The notes: generated from the letters alone by a model not told the origin. A DNA stretch of 64,000 nucleotides from CAVSUZ01 sp963791885 (GCA_963791885.1 CAWBUL010000005.1:868001-932000); one strand, 5' to 3'; positions 18,944 to 28,176 are shown, counted from the first letter of the stretch. Numbers and translations: made by a program.

Positions 18944-20043
18944 GTGCAAGAACCAAAATCGCCATTGCGTGTCAGGGCGGCGGAAGTCAGACAGCGTTCA
19001 CGGCTGGCGCGCTGAAGGCATTATGCGAAGCCCAGATCACAGAAGACTTTGAGATCATCAGCATCAGTGGAACCTCAGGAGGCGCCATTTGCGCCGCCCT
19101 AGTCTGGTTTGCCATCGAAAAGGGTGAGAACCCTCCCTGGCAACGGTTGCTCGCATTTTGGAAGGACAATACGGCACAGGGTTGGCTGGAACAGGTGTTC
19201 AACCAGTTTATCGTCGGCTCGATGCGCCTGGCCAATTTGGGGCTGCTGCCGACAGTTCAATTCAGTCCATCTTCGCCACTCCTGCAGTCCATGGCGGCGA
19301 TTGCCACAATGGGTCATCGGGAATTGTTCAGGAATTTCCGGTCGCTGCTGGAGACGCATATCGATTTTGACGAGGTTGCGTCGTGGGGGTCGCGCGCAAA
19401 GCGCCCGATACTCATGATCGGCGCTGCGAACGTCACAACAGGCAAACTAACGAAGTTTATCTCCCTTCATGAACCGATTCGCGCTGAACATATCCTTGCA
19501 TCTTGTGCCGTGCCGAACATCTTTCCCGCGGTGCAGATTGATGGGGATGCCTTTTGGGACGGGTTGTTCTCCGACAACCCTCCGATTCAGGAGCTCGTCA
19601 GGCCAGACAGAGTCGGCGCGGAGAACGTGCCAGAGGAAATCTGGCTTATCAAAATCAATCCGACCCGATGCGAACATGTGCCTGAATCGCCCGATGATAT
19701 CATGGACCGCCGTAATCAGCTGGAAGGAAACATCTCGCTGTTCCATCAACTGCGTCATCTTGAGATGCTGAACGACATGATCCTGGCCCACGCATTCCAA
19801 CCGGAATACCTGGCCAGATTCGATATCAAGGCGCCCATCCGCATTCCAAAATCCTTTTCCACCGATGCCGACAAGCCTTATCACATTCCGTGTATGGAAA
19901 TGCCGGATGAGCTGCAGGTTACGCTTGATTTTGAAAGCAAAATCGACCGGAGCGCGGCCAATATCGACCGGCTGATGGAAGCAGGAGAGGCAAGTGCCAG
20001 GACATTCCTGAAGGAGCATCGAAAGACCGTAATACCTGCATGA
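18940..20043 (+). CDS. Patatin-like phospholipase
   Basis: 367 residues with the complete patatin catalytic set: oxyanion loop GGGSQTAFTAGAL, nucleophile elbow GTSGG (Ser), and the Asp of the dyad in WDGLFSDNPP. These enzymes deacylate phospholipids or other acyl esters with a Ser-Asp dyad. No signal peptide is visible, so it is cytosolic or peripheral to the inner membrane. It overlaps the permease stop and the next gene's start, each by ATGA, which suggests translational coupling and a shared pathway. A deacylated phospholipid would be substrate for the glycerophosphodiesterase downstream. Confidence 0.9.
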   Translation: MSARTKIAIACQGGGSQTAFTAGALKALCEAQITEDFEIISISGTSGGAICAALVWFAIEKGENPPWQRLLAFWKDNTAQGWLEQVFNQFIVGSMRLANLGLLPTVQFSPSSPLLQSMAAIATMGHRELFRNFRSLLETHIDFDEVASWGSRAKRPILMIGAANVTTGKLTKFISLHEPIRAEHILASCAVPNIFPAVQIDGDAFWDGLFSDNPPIQELVRPDRVGAENVPEEIWLIKINPTRCEHVPESPDDIMDRRNQLEGNISLFHQLRHLEMLNDMILAHAFQPEYLARFDIKAPIRIPKSFSTDADKPYHIPCMEMPDELQVTLDFESKIDRSAANIDRLMEAGEASARTFLKEHRKTVIPA

Positions 20044-21881
20044 CATCACCCGGATCGGCACTGACGATCCTCCGGCGAGTCCTCTGGCCACTGATTGTTT
20101 TCGATTCAGTCACCAATCTCCTCACGGTCGTCTTGCTGGATCCGCTTCTGGTGCTGCTGCTGGAGCAGGTGGTCTCGTTGGGGGGTGACCCTTTTGTTGG
20201 GAACGCCGCTCTGGTGTCGTTTGCAACCTCACCGGTTGGGATGGTATCCTTCGCCGTCGCGGGCATTGGCCTGATTCTGGTGAATGTTCTGGCTCTCGGC
20301 GGCCAGAGCCTCATCCTCTGGGATGCCCGGCTGGGTACCCCCGTAAGCCAGCTTCGTATCTGGTACCTGCTGATTAGCCGGCTGCCCTCATTGCTGGCCA
20401 TAAGCGTCATGGTGCTCGGCCTCACTCTGCTTCTGATGGCCCCGGTGGCGGCAATAGCGATTTCCGCCCGATATTTATGGCTGTCTTCCGGAGACCTTTA
20501 TTTCTACATATCGACCCGCCCCCCGGAGTTTATCGCTGCAGCCCTGGTGACTGCAGCCGCAGGGTCGATTTCCGCGCTGTTAGGGCTTTATGTTCTGCTC
20601 AAGGCCGGCCTTGCCCTGCCAGCCTGCTTGCTGGGGCCCGAGGGGGTTTTATCGGCCTTACGTTCGGCGATGCGTGTGACGAGCGGGCGCGTGTGGGTGC
20701 TGCTGCCAAGACTGCTCCTCACCACAGTAGTCTTGATGCTTTTATGGCTCGGCGTACCGACCGTGCTTTACCGCCTGCTTGAAGCACTACTGGCACGGCC
20801 GATCACGGACGAGGCGCTCCAAACGCTGAGCCTAATCTTTGTCGTCGCGGCTGCGTTCATCTTCGCGGCGCTCACCGGGATCTCGCGTGCTGCGCTACTC
20901 CTGGTCTTGATGACGGATCGTGCCGCTGAACGGGCCTTGCCGGTGCGAGCGCAACCCGGTCCTATCCCAGCGGCACGTGTTTGGCAACGTTTGTTGGGTG
21001 CGGCGCTGATCTTTGCTGCTGTTCCTACCATCGCCTTGATCGAGACCGCCCGAGCAAGCAAGTCGCATCCCGACCGAATGATCGCGATTACCGCCCATCG
21101 AACGGGATCAGCACGCGCTCCCGAAAACACGCTGGCGGCCCTCCGGATTGCTATTGCTGACGGCGCTGACGATGTGGAAATCGACGTCCAGGAGACCGCC
21201 GATGGTCATGTCGTCTTGCTCCATGATACGGACCTTCGCCGGGTCGCCGGAGTGGCAAGGTTCGTGTGGGACATGCGGCTTAATGAGCTGCAGGCCCTAG
21301 ATGCCGGATCCTGGTTCTCTCCACGCTTCCAGGCAGAGAGAATACCGACACTGGATCAGTTCGCCGCAGCAGCTCGCGGAAAGGTTGGGCTGAACGTCGA
21401 ACTCAAGAACAACCAGCATGAAGAAGACCTGGCAGCCCGTGTTGTCGCGGTATTGCGCGAGACAGGTACCTCCGACCGGGCGGTCATCTCCTCGCTCGAT
21501 ATGGGTCTGCTGCGCGAGGTCCGGCAAATTGCGCCGGAGGTCAAGGTGGGCCTGATATCGGCGACCGGCATCGGCAATCTACATCGACTTGATGTGGATT
21601 TTTTTGCCCTGTCGCTCCGACTGGCAACACCAGCGGTGATCCGCGAAATCCACGCAAGTGGGCGACAGGTGCATGTCTGGACGCTTGATGACGAAGCGAG
21701 TATCGCCCGAGCGCTTCTGGCCGGCGCCGATAACATCATCACAAGCGATCCGTCGCTGGGATTGAAAATGCGTCGCTGGTTCGATGGGATGAACGAGGCG
21801 CAGCGGACGTTGCTTCGGATCGAGATCCGGATCCCCGGCTTTGCACGGCCACGCGGACCTGCTCCGTCAGATCTCCAATAA
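20040..21881 (+). CDS. Membrane-anchored glycerophosphodiester phosphodiesterase
   Basis: 613 residues. The first 340 or so form a multi-pass membrane domain (several long hydrophobic segments, then a last one near LLGAALIFAAVPTIALIE). The C-terminal TIM-barrel GDPD domain has AITAHRTGSARAPENTLAAL, VEIDVQETADG (Glu, Asp metal ligands) and VVLLHDTDL (catalytic His). The usual HRG is HRT here. The enzyme hydrolyses glycerophosphodiesters to glycerol-3-phosphate and an alcohol. The start overlaps the patatin stop (ATGA), placing acyl removal and headgroup cleavage in one operon. Confidence 0.9.
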   Translation: MTSPGSALTILRRVLWPLIVFDSVTNLLTVVLLDPLLVLLLEQVVSLGGDPFVGNAALVSFATSPVGMVSFAVAGIGLILVNVLALGGQSLILWDARLGTPVSQLRIWYLLISRLPSLLAISVMVLGLTLLLMAPVAAIAISARYLWLSSGDLYFYISTRPPEFIAAALVTAAAGSISALLGLYVLLKAGLALPACLLGPEGVLSALRSAMRVTSGRVWVLLPRLLLTTVVLMLLWLGVPTVLYRLLEALLARPITDEALQTLSLIFVVAAAFIFAALTGISRAALLLVLMTDRAAERALPVRAQPGPIPAARVWQRLLGAALIFAAVPTIALIETARASKSHPDRMIAITAHRTGSARAPENTLAALRIAIADGADDVEIDVQETADGHVVLLHDTDLRRVAGVARFVWDMRLNELQALDAGSWFSPRFQAERIPTLDQFAAAARGKVGLNVELKNNQHEEDLAARVVAVLRETGTSDRAVISSLDMGLLREVRQIAPEVKVGLISATGIGNLHRLDVDFFALSLRLATPAVIREIHASGRQVHVWTLDDEASIARALLAGADNIITSDPSLGLKMRRWFDGMNEAQRTLLRIEIRIPGFARPRGPAPSDLQ

Positions 21882-22171
21882 GAAAGTGGGACGCAGGCAA
21901 CATCGCTGGGATGTATCGCACGTTCCAAGTCCGGCCGCACATCGTAGAATGTTGCATCAGTCGCCTGAAATAGGCGGAGAAAAGGTGGGGCATGGCGCTT
22001 CAACGCGGCCTGGTTTCGATGAGCGTTCTCGTCATCATGGTGGTGGGCACCATCGGTGGTGCTGTCGTGGGGCTGATAATCAGCGGCCACCTGATAAACC
22101 AGATCGTGCTGGCTATCATCTGTGCGCTCGTTGCCGCGGTTCTGGCGCTCGCGGCCGGTCGCCAGACCCTA

Positions 22172-23309
22172 GTGCTCTGACGCATTCTATCGATTCACAA
22201 CATGCGGTTGCCATGCGATTCTGTGAGCATGGCACAGACAGTATGCGTGTTGTTGAGCGCGGCAGACAGGAAGCGGCTTAAGGCAATAGCATCGGATCGC
22301 AACCGAGCGGGCAAATACATCGAGCGAGCCCGAGTCGTTCTGGCCTCGGCCAGTGGTCGGCCGGTGCAACATGTGGCGAAAGAGATCAGCGTCAGCCGCC
22401 CCATGGTCTGGCGCTGGCAGCAGCGTTTTGTCGAGGAAGGTCCCGACGGGTTGCTGCGTGACAAGACGCGCAAGCCCGGCAAACGACCGATCCCGGCCGA
22501 TAAAGTGGCGCACGTCGTGGCGCTCACGTGTGGCGAGCCGCCCCCTGGGACCACGTATTGGACCGGGCGAGCCATGGCAAACGCCACCGCCATGTCTCTG
22601 CGCTCGGTGCAGCGCATCTGGGCGGCGCACCAACTCCAGCCGCACCGCGTGCGCAGCTTCAAGCGCTCGCGTGATCCGCAGTTCGCTGAGAAAATGGCGG
22701 ATATCATCGGCCTTTATCTCGATCCGCCCGCCCATGCGGTGGTGCTGTCGATCGACGAAAAGAGCCAAATCCAGGCGCTCGACCGTACCCAGCCTGGACT
22801 GCCGCTGAAACCCGGCCGCTGCGGCACCATGACCCACGACTACAAACGCCATGGAACGACGACGTTGTTCGCCGCATTGAACGTGCTGAAGGGTACGGTG
22901 ATCGGTCGCTGCATGCAGCGACACCGGCACGAGGAGTTCATCCGCTTCCTCAATGCCGTCGAACGCGAGGTGCCGTCCGGCAAGTTGGTCCATGCGGTCG
23001 TCGACAACTACGCCACCCACCGGCACCGAAAGGTACAGGCCTGGCTGGCACGCCATGACCGATGGACCTTCCACTTCACGCCAACCTCCGGGTCATGGCT
23101 GAACGCGGTGGAGACCTTCTTCTCCGCTCTTACCCGACAACGCATCCGGCGCGGCAGCTTCCACTCCCTCGTCAGCCTGCAGGCTGCCATTAAGACTTAC
23201 CTCGCTGAGCGAAATGCAGAACCACGCCCATTCGTCTGGACCGCAGCCACCGCCTCAATCCTTGCCAAGCTCGAAAGATTGCCTGCATCGTCCGTATGAG
23301 TCAGAGCAC
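22172..23309 (+). mobile_element. IS630-family element in a membrane protein gene (1138 bp)
   Basis: Termini GTGCTCTGAC and GTCAGAGCAC are perfect 10-bp inverted repeats, each flanked by TA. One TA is the duplicated target, proven by restoration of the host reading frame on excision in silico. Confidence 0.95.
22229..23299 (+). CDS. IS630-family transposase (intact)
   Basis: About 356 residues in one frame. The N-terminal helix-turn-helix reads HVAKEISVSRPMVWRWQQRF. The DDE catalytic residues are in LSIDEKSQIQALDRTQPGLP (first Asp), HAVVDNYATHRHRKV (second Asp) and SWLNAVETFFSALTRQ (Glu). The ATG at 22229 is likelier than 22202, but both are in frame. Together with intact ends and a clean target duplication, this is one of the few elements here that looks mobile. 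Confidence 0.92.
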   Translation: MAQTVCVLLSAADRKRLKAIASDRNRAGKYIERARVVLASASGRPVQHVAKEISVSRPMVWRWQQRFVEEGPDGLLRDKTRKPGKRPIPADKVAHVVALTCGEPPPGTTYWTGRAMANATAMSLRSVQRIWAAHQLQPHRVRSFKRSRDPQFAEKMADIIGLYLDPPAHAVVLSIDEKSQIQALDRTQPGLPLKPGRCGTMTHDYKRHGTTTLFAALNVLKGTVIGRCMQRHRHEEFIRFLNAVEREVPSGKLVHAVVDNYATHRHRKVQAWLARHDRWTFHFTPTSGSWLNAVETFFSALTRQRIRRGSFHSLVSLQAAIKTYLAERNAEPRPFVWTAATASILAKLERLPASSV

Positions 23310-23544
23310 TAGGCCGGGACTTGAGTATCTCACTGCCTCCAGGCGTCGTTCTGTGGAACGTTGCGATCGCCTCGCTGATCGGTGGTCTGGCCGGACATGA
23401 GCTCAGCGTTGATCTCAGAGACCCGCCGGCACCCGTGCTCGTCGGCGGCGTATCTGGTGTATTGGCATCGCTTCTGATAGTTTCATTCGTGATAACCATT
23501 GTGATGCTAAGACATCGGCTATCCGACACTCGGAATTGAATGCT

Positions 23545-23933
23545 CGACCGGCTGGTTCCATCTGGCAGGATGCTAATGGCATTGCCGACATAATCCGCTA
23601 CCGTAAGCGAGCCATCGCGCATCAATTCCTGAGCGATGCTCTGGGGGATCGTCACGTTGGTCGCGCCGGTGTCGAGCGTGAATGCGAGCGTCGTCGTGCC
23701 GTTGAGCGTTGCCAGGAGGGTGAACGTACCGTGGTGTCGCGAACCAGCGGCACTTCGTGGATCGACGGCTGCGCTGCAGGTGCGGCCGTGCCTATGCTGG
23801 CGGTGTTCACGTTCGGCGTAACGTTCTTCTCCGCTCTGATCGCGGCACCGCAGCGGTTCAAACCAGTAAATGCCGCGGCGATCCCGGTCAGGGAAAAATT
23901 GTACCTTTCTTCCTCCTTGGTCGCCACTGTCAT
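23545..23933 (-). pseudogene. Retropepsin-like aspartic protease fragment
   Basis: The minus strand encodes LNGTTTLAFTLDTGATNVTI, with the DTGA catalytic motif, then PQSIAQELMRDGSLTVADYV, as in the membrane-anchored retroviral-type aspartic proteases of alphaproteobacteria. An N-terminal membrane segment and linker lie upstream in another frame (to about 23933), so there is a frameshift near 23720. The C-terminal half stops abruptly at 23545, against the end of the neighbouring membrane-protein gene. It is inactive. Confidence 0.75.
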
Positions 23934-24049
23934 CTCGTCGCGTTGTAAATGGCCTTCACGAAGTCATCGGACAGGTCGTCGGCGCGCAGCCAACCAGAGT
24001 GGCTGGGGACCAGGTGCTCTCGTAATTTATTCCGGTTGAGCAATCTATA

Positions 24050-24239
24050 CCGCGCCGCAGGATTCTATCTGGGATTTCCCGGATGGCCATCGATTTCCTA
24101 CCTTCGCCGCTGGCAGTGGTCCCTCCCCAAGCCTCTCAATAAGGATTTTGGCGGTCCGGGCCGGCCGCGACGGAGGACTCAATCAGCGGATGAATGTCCG
24201 CTGTCGGAAGCTGGTGAGCTCGTCCGGTACGTCGTGGTT
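24050..24239. other. Intergenic, no gene seen
   Basis: No supported coding frame. It contains AATGTCCGCTGTCGGAAGCT (from 24193), related to a motif at 5430, and leads directly into the 86-bp inverted-repeat copy that starts at 24240. Confidence 0.35.
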
Positions 24240-24325
24240 GGGCGCGTAGGCGCCGCCGCCAGATAGCTGGGAGTGACCGGTTCCGGGAGTGTCCAATCGT
24301 TCGTCCGGTATCCGACTTGGGTCGA
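24240..24325 (+). repeat. 86-bp inverted repeat, left copy
   Basis: Matches the reverse complement of 26546-26631 over 86 bp with only about three mismatches visible by eye. It contains TAGCTGGGAGTGACCGGTTC. The pair encloses the DUF1003 pseudogene and the L,D-transpeptidase. No transposase lies between the copies. It looks like a dispersed intergenic repeat or a non-autonomous element. Confidence 0.9.
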
Positions 24326-24474
24326 AACCGGACACCGGTCGGTGGGTACCAAGCGTTGGATTTTATCCACTAGCATGCGTTCCTCAACGCGCCTGGCGAT
24401 GGATGCCGGGCACTTGGATCGTTACGATCGGCGCACAGCGGGCGGCGACGCCTCGACTCAGTACTCTCGGCTGC

Positions 24475-24948
24475 TCACGTTCCCGGTGAAACCACGCGGC
24501 TGTGCACTTCCCGCGTCAGCTTTTCCACCCGTGCGGTCAGTGTGATAATCGACTGCGTGAGTTTCGTGTTCTGCTCAAGCATGTGCGTCAGCATCGCTGT
24601 CTCCCTCGCGATTGCTTCCTGGCGCTCCTCACTGAGACGATGCAGTAACTCACGATGCTGTGCATTGGCGATCGAGCTGACCTTGTCGCGATCCGCCTGG
24701 CGGGTCTGCGCCAGCAGAATCTATGGCGCCGCATAGGCTGCCTGCAAGCTGAACGCCAAGTTGAGCAAGATGAAGGGGTATACGTCGAACACCCAAATGC
24801 CGACGATGTTGACCAGGATCCAGACCGCTACGATGACGGTTTGCCCGATCAGAAACTGCGGTGTGCCGAAAAAGCGGGCGAATGCCTCCGCTTTCAGTGC
24901 GAACCAGTCATCACCGAATACTGACTGCAAATTGCGCATGCGGCACAT
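24475..24948 (-). pseudogene. DUF1003 membrane protein with in-frame stop
   Basis: The reading from 24948 gives WILVNIVGIWVFDVYPFILL and NLAFSLQAAYAAP, the signature of DUF1003 proteins (two membrane segments plus a conserved cytosolic tail). A TAG at 24721-24723 interrupts it. Beyond the stop the same frame continues with family-like sequence (ILLAQTRQADRDKVSSIANA) and a helical, probably coiled-coil tail ending at TGA (24475). The N-terminus is also short. A single substitution would restore the long frame. Confidence 0.8.
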
Positions 24949-25423
24949 GGAAGCGGAAATGGGTGGCGCTCATGCTGTCTTGGATACTCGCGGCCGTCGC
25001 GCCAGCGGAGGTCTCTTCGATCATCTTCATGCTCCAGCTCGGTGCGTCGGCATCGCCCGTTGCGACGCGCATATCGCACGGTCCGGCTCCTGCGTGCGTC
25101 TGCATGCCATTTTGCCGGTTCGTTCCGTGCCTGCCAAAACTCGCACTTGGACCGCTGCAACCCGCCGGTTCGACCGCTGCCGACCCTGAACGGCCATTCA
25201 ATGCAGTGGATGATAGGTCACGTTGGCTGGTGGGTCACTTGGCAGGTTCGGCAATGCCAGAGGCGCTGATCCGCCATGCCGGGCTCGCCGCCGTCAAGCC
25301 CCGCAGCGGCATAGCGGCGCGCCAAAGGCGCAGGGCTTGACGGCGGCGATCGCGGTCGCAGGACGATCAAAGGTGCCGTCCGTCGCACAATATACCGCAA
25401 CTCTATCGAGGCTATCGCCCTGA
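24949..25423. other. Intergenic region with a long hairpin
   Basis: No gene is supported. At 25286-25301 CGCCGCCGTCAAGCCC pairs perfectly with GGGCTTGACGGCGGCG at 25333-25348 across a 31-base loop. No U-tract follows, so it is not a typical terminator; it may be a dispersed palindromic repeat. Confidence 0.6.
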
Positions 25424-25524
25424 TCGGCCCTTTCGCCTCATCACCAATCTACACCAGCTTGACGGACTCGGCCCTTTCGCCTCATCACCAATCTACACCA
25501 GCTTGACGGACTCGGCCCTTTCGC
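25424..25524. repeat. 44-bp tandem repeat, about 2.3 copies
   Basis: Units begin at 25424, 25468 and 25512 (the last is partial, 13 bp), each starting TCGGCCCTTTCGCC or TCGGCCCTTTCGC. The two full units are identical. There are no spacers, so it is not CRISPR. It lies 137 bp upstream of the L,D-transpeptidase start. Confidence 0.9.
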
Positions 25525-25660
25525 AAAATGACCCATTGTTACACGTTGGTCTCTCGAATTGCTGCTGCGCAAAATGATCGCAGAGCCCCATTTCGTCGAT
25601 CGCAATTTCCTGCTGTAATTGCGACCAGTCGGCGTGTCCCTGAGCCTTAAGGGGCAGGCA

Positions 25661-26407
25661 ATGCGACGGCGTAGCTTCATGCAGAGAGCTGCCGCGTCTG
25701 CGGCGTGGCCGTTCGCTGCGTGCACGCAGCAGCCCCCGACGCACACGGCCGGCAGCGTCGGCGCGACGACGGCCGATGACTTTGCCAGGCAAAGCGATGC
25801 TCTCTTGGAGCAGGCGAAATCGCTTGGTGCTCCCATGGTCGCCGTTCAGCGCGCCCTCGAGATCTCGCGCCAACCGGTGTTTCCCAAGAAGGACGTGCTC
25901 GCGGTGTTCGACATTTCCCAGCCCTCAGCGGAGAAAAGATTCTACGTGCTCGATTTAAAGTCTGAGCAGGTCACCGCCCACTACGCCGCGCACGGGCGCG
26001 ACAATGGCCCCAACGTCAAGGCCGTGAAGTTCAAGGGCTTTCAGAAGGACCTCGACATGGTGCCACTTGGCCCGCTCAAGACCGCGCATTTCGAGGTGAT
26101 GGATGACTATAAGACAATCGTCGATCGCTACGACGGCACCGTCTACCGCAACATGATTGTGGCCGTGCTTAAGGGTGCCGCGCCCTACAACAGCTACATC
26201 GATCACACGCCGCCGTACAAATGGATCATCCACCCGAACTGGTACACCACTGCCGGCTTTCGCGCCAAGAACAACGGCATGCTCGGGCGCAGCCTTGGCT
26301 GCATCACCCTCGACCCTGTCGAGAGCAATGCACTCATCACACGGCTGCAGGACGGCGCGCTGATCTATGTGACCGTCGGCGACGTGCCGATCGAGCAATA
26401 TTTGTAA
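25661..26407 (+). CDS. L,D-transpeptidase family protein (YkuD_2-like)
   Basis: About 248 residues. The N-terminus is a twin-arginine-like, lipobox-containing signal (MRRRSFMQRAAASAAWPFAA followed by Cys), so it is probably exported and lipid-anchored. The catalytic region contains PLGPLKTAHFEV, YIDHTPPYKWIIHPNWYTTA and the nucleophile motif GMLGRSLGCITLDP (Cys). Such enzymes make or edit 3-3 cross-links, or tether proteins to peptidoglycan. The ATG at 25661 follows AAGGGGCAGG and is preferred over 25619. It is intact. Confidence 0.85.
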   Translation: MRRRSFMQRAAASAAWPFAACTQQPPTHTAGSVGATTADDFARQSDALLEQAKSLGAPMVAVQRALEISRQPVFPKKDVLAVFDISQPSAEKRFYVLDLKSEQVTAHYAAHGRDNGPNVKAVKFKGFQKDLDMVPLGPLKTAHFEVMDDYKTIVDRYDGTVYRNMIVAVLKGAAPYNSYIDHTPPYKWIIHPNWYTTAGFRAKNNGMLGRSLGCITLDPVESNALITRLQDGALIYVTVGDVPIEQYL

Positions 26408-26761
26408 GTCGCGAATAGAGCGATTTTTTGCTGCGCCGCTTAAATGTCTGCTTTGGCACGACCGCGCCATTCAGAACAGGGGCGAATGAATGGCCGCTCT
26501 CCACCCAACGCAGCCATTCATTGGCGATCCGACGAACGGCTGGAGTCGACCCAAGTCGGATGCCGGACGAACGATTGGACACTCCCGGAACCGGTCACTC
26601 CCAGCTACCTGGCGGCGGCGCCTATGCGCCCATTTCGGTCGTCCAGCCAAAATGGTTCTGACCTCAAACCGGACATGAAGTTTAACAACATCCTCCCCGG
26701 TGATTAGTAGAGCCGGCGTGGCTATACAGATTTCACCGAGGTCAATCCTGGCCTCCATGCA
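26408..26761. other. Intergenic with repeat sequences
   Basis: No gene is seen. It contains degenerate repeat-like sequence (AATGTCTGCTTTGGCACG near 26442; AATGGCCGCTCTCCACCC near 26488) and the right copy of the 86-bp inverted repeat. Confidence 0.5.
26546..26631 (-). repeat. 86-bp inverted repeat, right copy
   Basis: Reverse-complement partner of 24240-24325, with only about three mismatches seen. The inner sequence CCGGTCACTCCCAGCTA is shared. The outer flanks differ from the left copy. Confidence 0.9.
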
Positions 26762-28054
26762 TTAGCGCGCCGACGCGAGTCGCCCGCTGCTTTCGACGGT
26801 CGCAGTATTGATCGTCGGTCCGACGCCCAAATCGCGATACCCCGGTGGATACTTGTGCCAATGATATCCCTGTTTCCCGAGCGCGTAACCAACTTCGAAT
26901 AAGCCTTGCATATACCGTTGCTCGAAGGGTGTCTCCAGCTTCATATCGAAAGACGAAGGGATATACGCCAAGTTGAAATCGACCTTATCGCGTGTAGCCG
27001 AAATGTAGATCCGATAGAGATCGCCGACGCCCTGTGTCTGGATAAGGGAGCCAATGGCGCGGCCTGCAATGCTGAACGTGCGGCGTTTGATCTCATCCCA
27101 GTGCGGATCAAGGCGCGCATTTCGTATTACGTAAAGCTCGCGCGACCGGAAAACCCCGTATTGATGCGCGCGTTCGTTCAATTGCAACGATGGTGGATAG
27201 ACAAACACCTGGGCGCTCGCCCCCCCGTCCACATGCATTTCCTGATAGTGGCGTCCCCCCGCCTCGACATCGATCATTTCGGGTGGGAACGCGCCCGGGA
27301 CCGCCGCCGAGGCGATCAATATCTGTTCGATTAAAGGCAACGCACCCGGGCGTCCGCTGGCGGCGATTTTGCCGATATTCCAGATCACCGGACGGCCTTC
27401 GTCGAGATTCGTGGTTCCGATCAGCAGCCACCGGCCCCTCTGGTAGGCAGCGGCAATGTCCTCCAGCAGGGCCGGGGTCACGAACCGGTTCATGGTCTGC
27501 CGGAGCGGCGCATTGGAACTGAGCGCGTCTTCAGTTACTGCGGCGATCAGACCCCGCTCCCGAAGGACGTCCTTCGCGGAAATTTGCGTATAGATCTCCC
27601 GGAGCTGCACATCGTACCGCGGGCCGAGAAACGCAAATGGCGCGGTCAGTGAGCCCGTGCTGATTCCCGTCACGAGCTTGAATTCCGGGCGCGAGCCCTG
27701 CTCCGTCCAACCGACAAGGAGTCCGGCACCAAATGCGCCATCTTCTCCGCCGCCGGACACCGCAAGATAGAAGGCGGGGGGAAGCGGCCCCGTATTTCCG
27801 CTCGCCCGATACGCGGCAAGCTCTCGTTTATAGGAGTCGAGCCCGTCGGCAATCATCGCCGGTGAGACCTCGTCCCCCCAATACCGCACATCATGCAGTC
27901 CAAGAACAGTGACTTGGGATTCGTCCTGCGCAGGAACCGCGGGACCGCGGGGCAGCGCGGAGCAACCTGCCATCAGGCTGGCGGCAGCCACGTTGGCTGC
28001 CAGAAACGACCGGCGGTTCAGGGCCGGCCGTACTGGTACTTGGAATGGATTCAC
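26762..28054 (-). CDS. Patatin-like phospholipase lipoprotein
   Basis: About 430 residues. The N-terminus (VNPFQVPVRPALNRRSFLAA) leads to a signal with a lipobox, LMAGCSALP. Patatin motifs are complete: oxyanion loop SGGGEDGAFGAG, nucleophile TGISTGS (Ser) and HVDGGAS (Asp). It is an exported, lipid-anchored acyl hydrolase, unlike the cytosolic patatin at 18940. I take the GTG at 28054 as start because GAGGCGG lies just before it; upstream residues in the frame run through the remains of a sulfatase-maturase gene. It may once have been downstream of the sulfatase operon. Confidence 0.88.
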   Translation of the reverse strand: MNPFQVPVRPALNRRSFLAANVAAASLMAGCSALPRGPAVPAQDESQVTVLGLHDVRYWGDEVSPAMIADGLDSYKRELAAYRASGNTGPLPPAFYLAVSGGGEDGAFGAGLLVGWTEQGSRPEFKLVTGISTGSLTAPFAFLGPRYDVQLREIYTQISAKDVLRERGLIAAVTEDALSSNAPLRQTMNRFVTPALLEDIAAAYQRGRWLLIGTTNLDEGRPVIWNIGKIAASGRPGALPLIEQILIASAAVPGAFPPEMIDVEAGGRHYQEMHVDGGASAQVFVYPPSLQLNERAHQYGVFRSRELYVIRNARLDPHWDEIKRRTFSIAGRAIGSLIQTQGVGDLYRIYISATRDKVDFNLAYIPSSFDMKLETPFEQRYMQGLFEVGYALGKQGYHWHKYPPGYRDLGVGPTINTATVESSGRLASAR

Positions 28055-28176
28055 GTAAACCGCCTCGCTTATGGTCCGCAGTAGTCCCAGTAACCCTTGA
28101 GTGTGCGCAGCCGACGTCCAGTACCAGCACAACTGCGGCGATGGTGCGGGAGGGACAGGCGTCGCCGCAATAAGCG

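Larger units (their letters stand above)
21992..23539 (+). pseudogene. Small membrane protein split by IS630 insertion
   Basis: The 5' part (21992-22171) and 3' part (23312-23539) rejoin in frame once the IS630 copy and one TA are removed. The result is a protein of about 136 residues. The first half has two hydrophobic segments (VLVIMVVGTIGGAVVGLIIS, then IVLAIICALVAAVLALAAG) and the second two more (WNVAIASLIGGLAG, LASLLIVSFVITIVML). AAGGTGGGG precedes the start. As it stands the product would end eight bases into the IS at TGA. The family is not recognised. The clean join suggests recent disruption. Confidence 0.75.

Noticed and set aside
25424..25524. Possible CRISPR array
   Set aside because: The repeats are directly adjacent, with no spacers, and there are only about 2.3 units.
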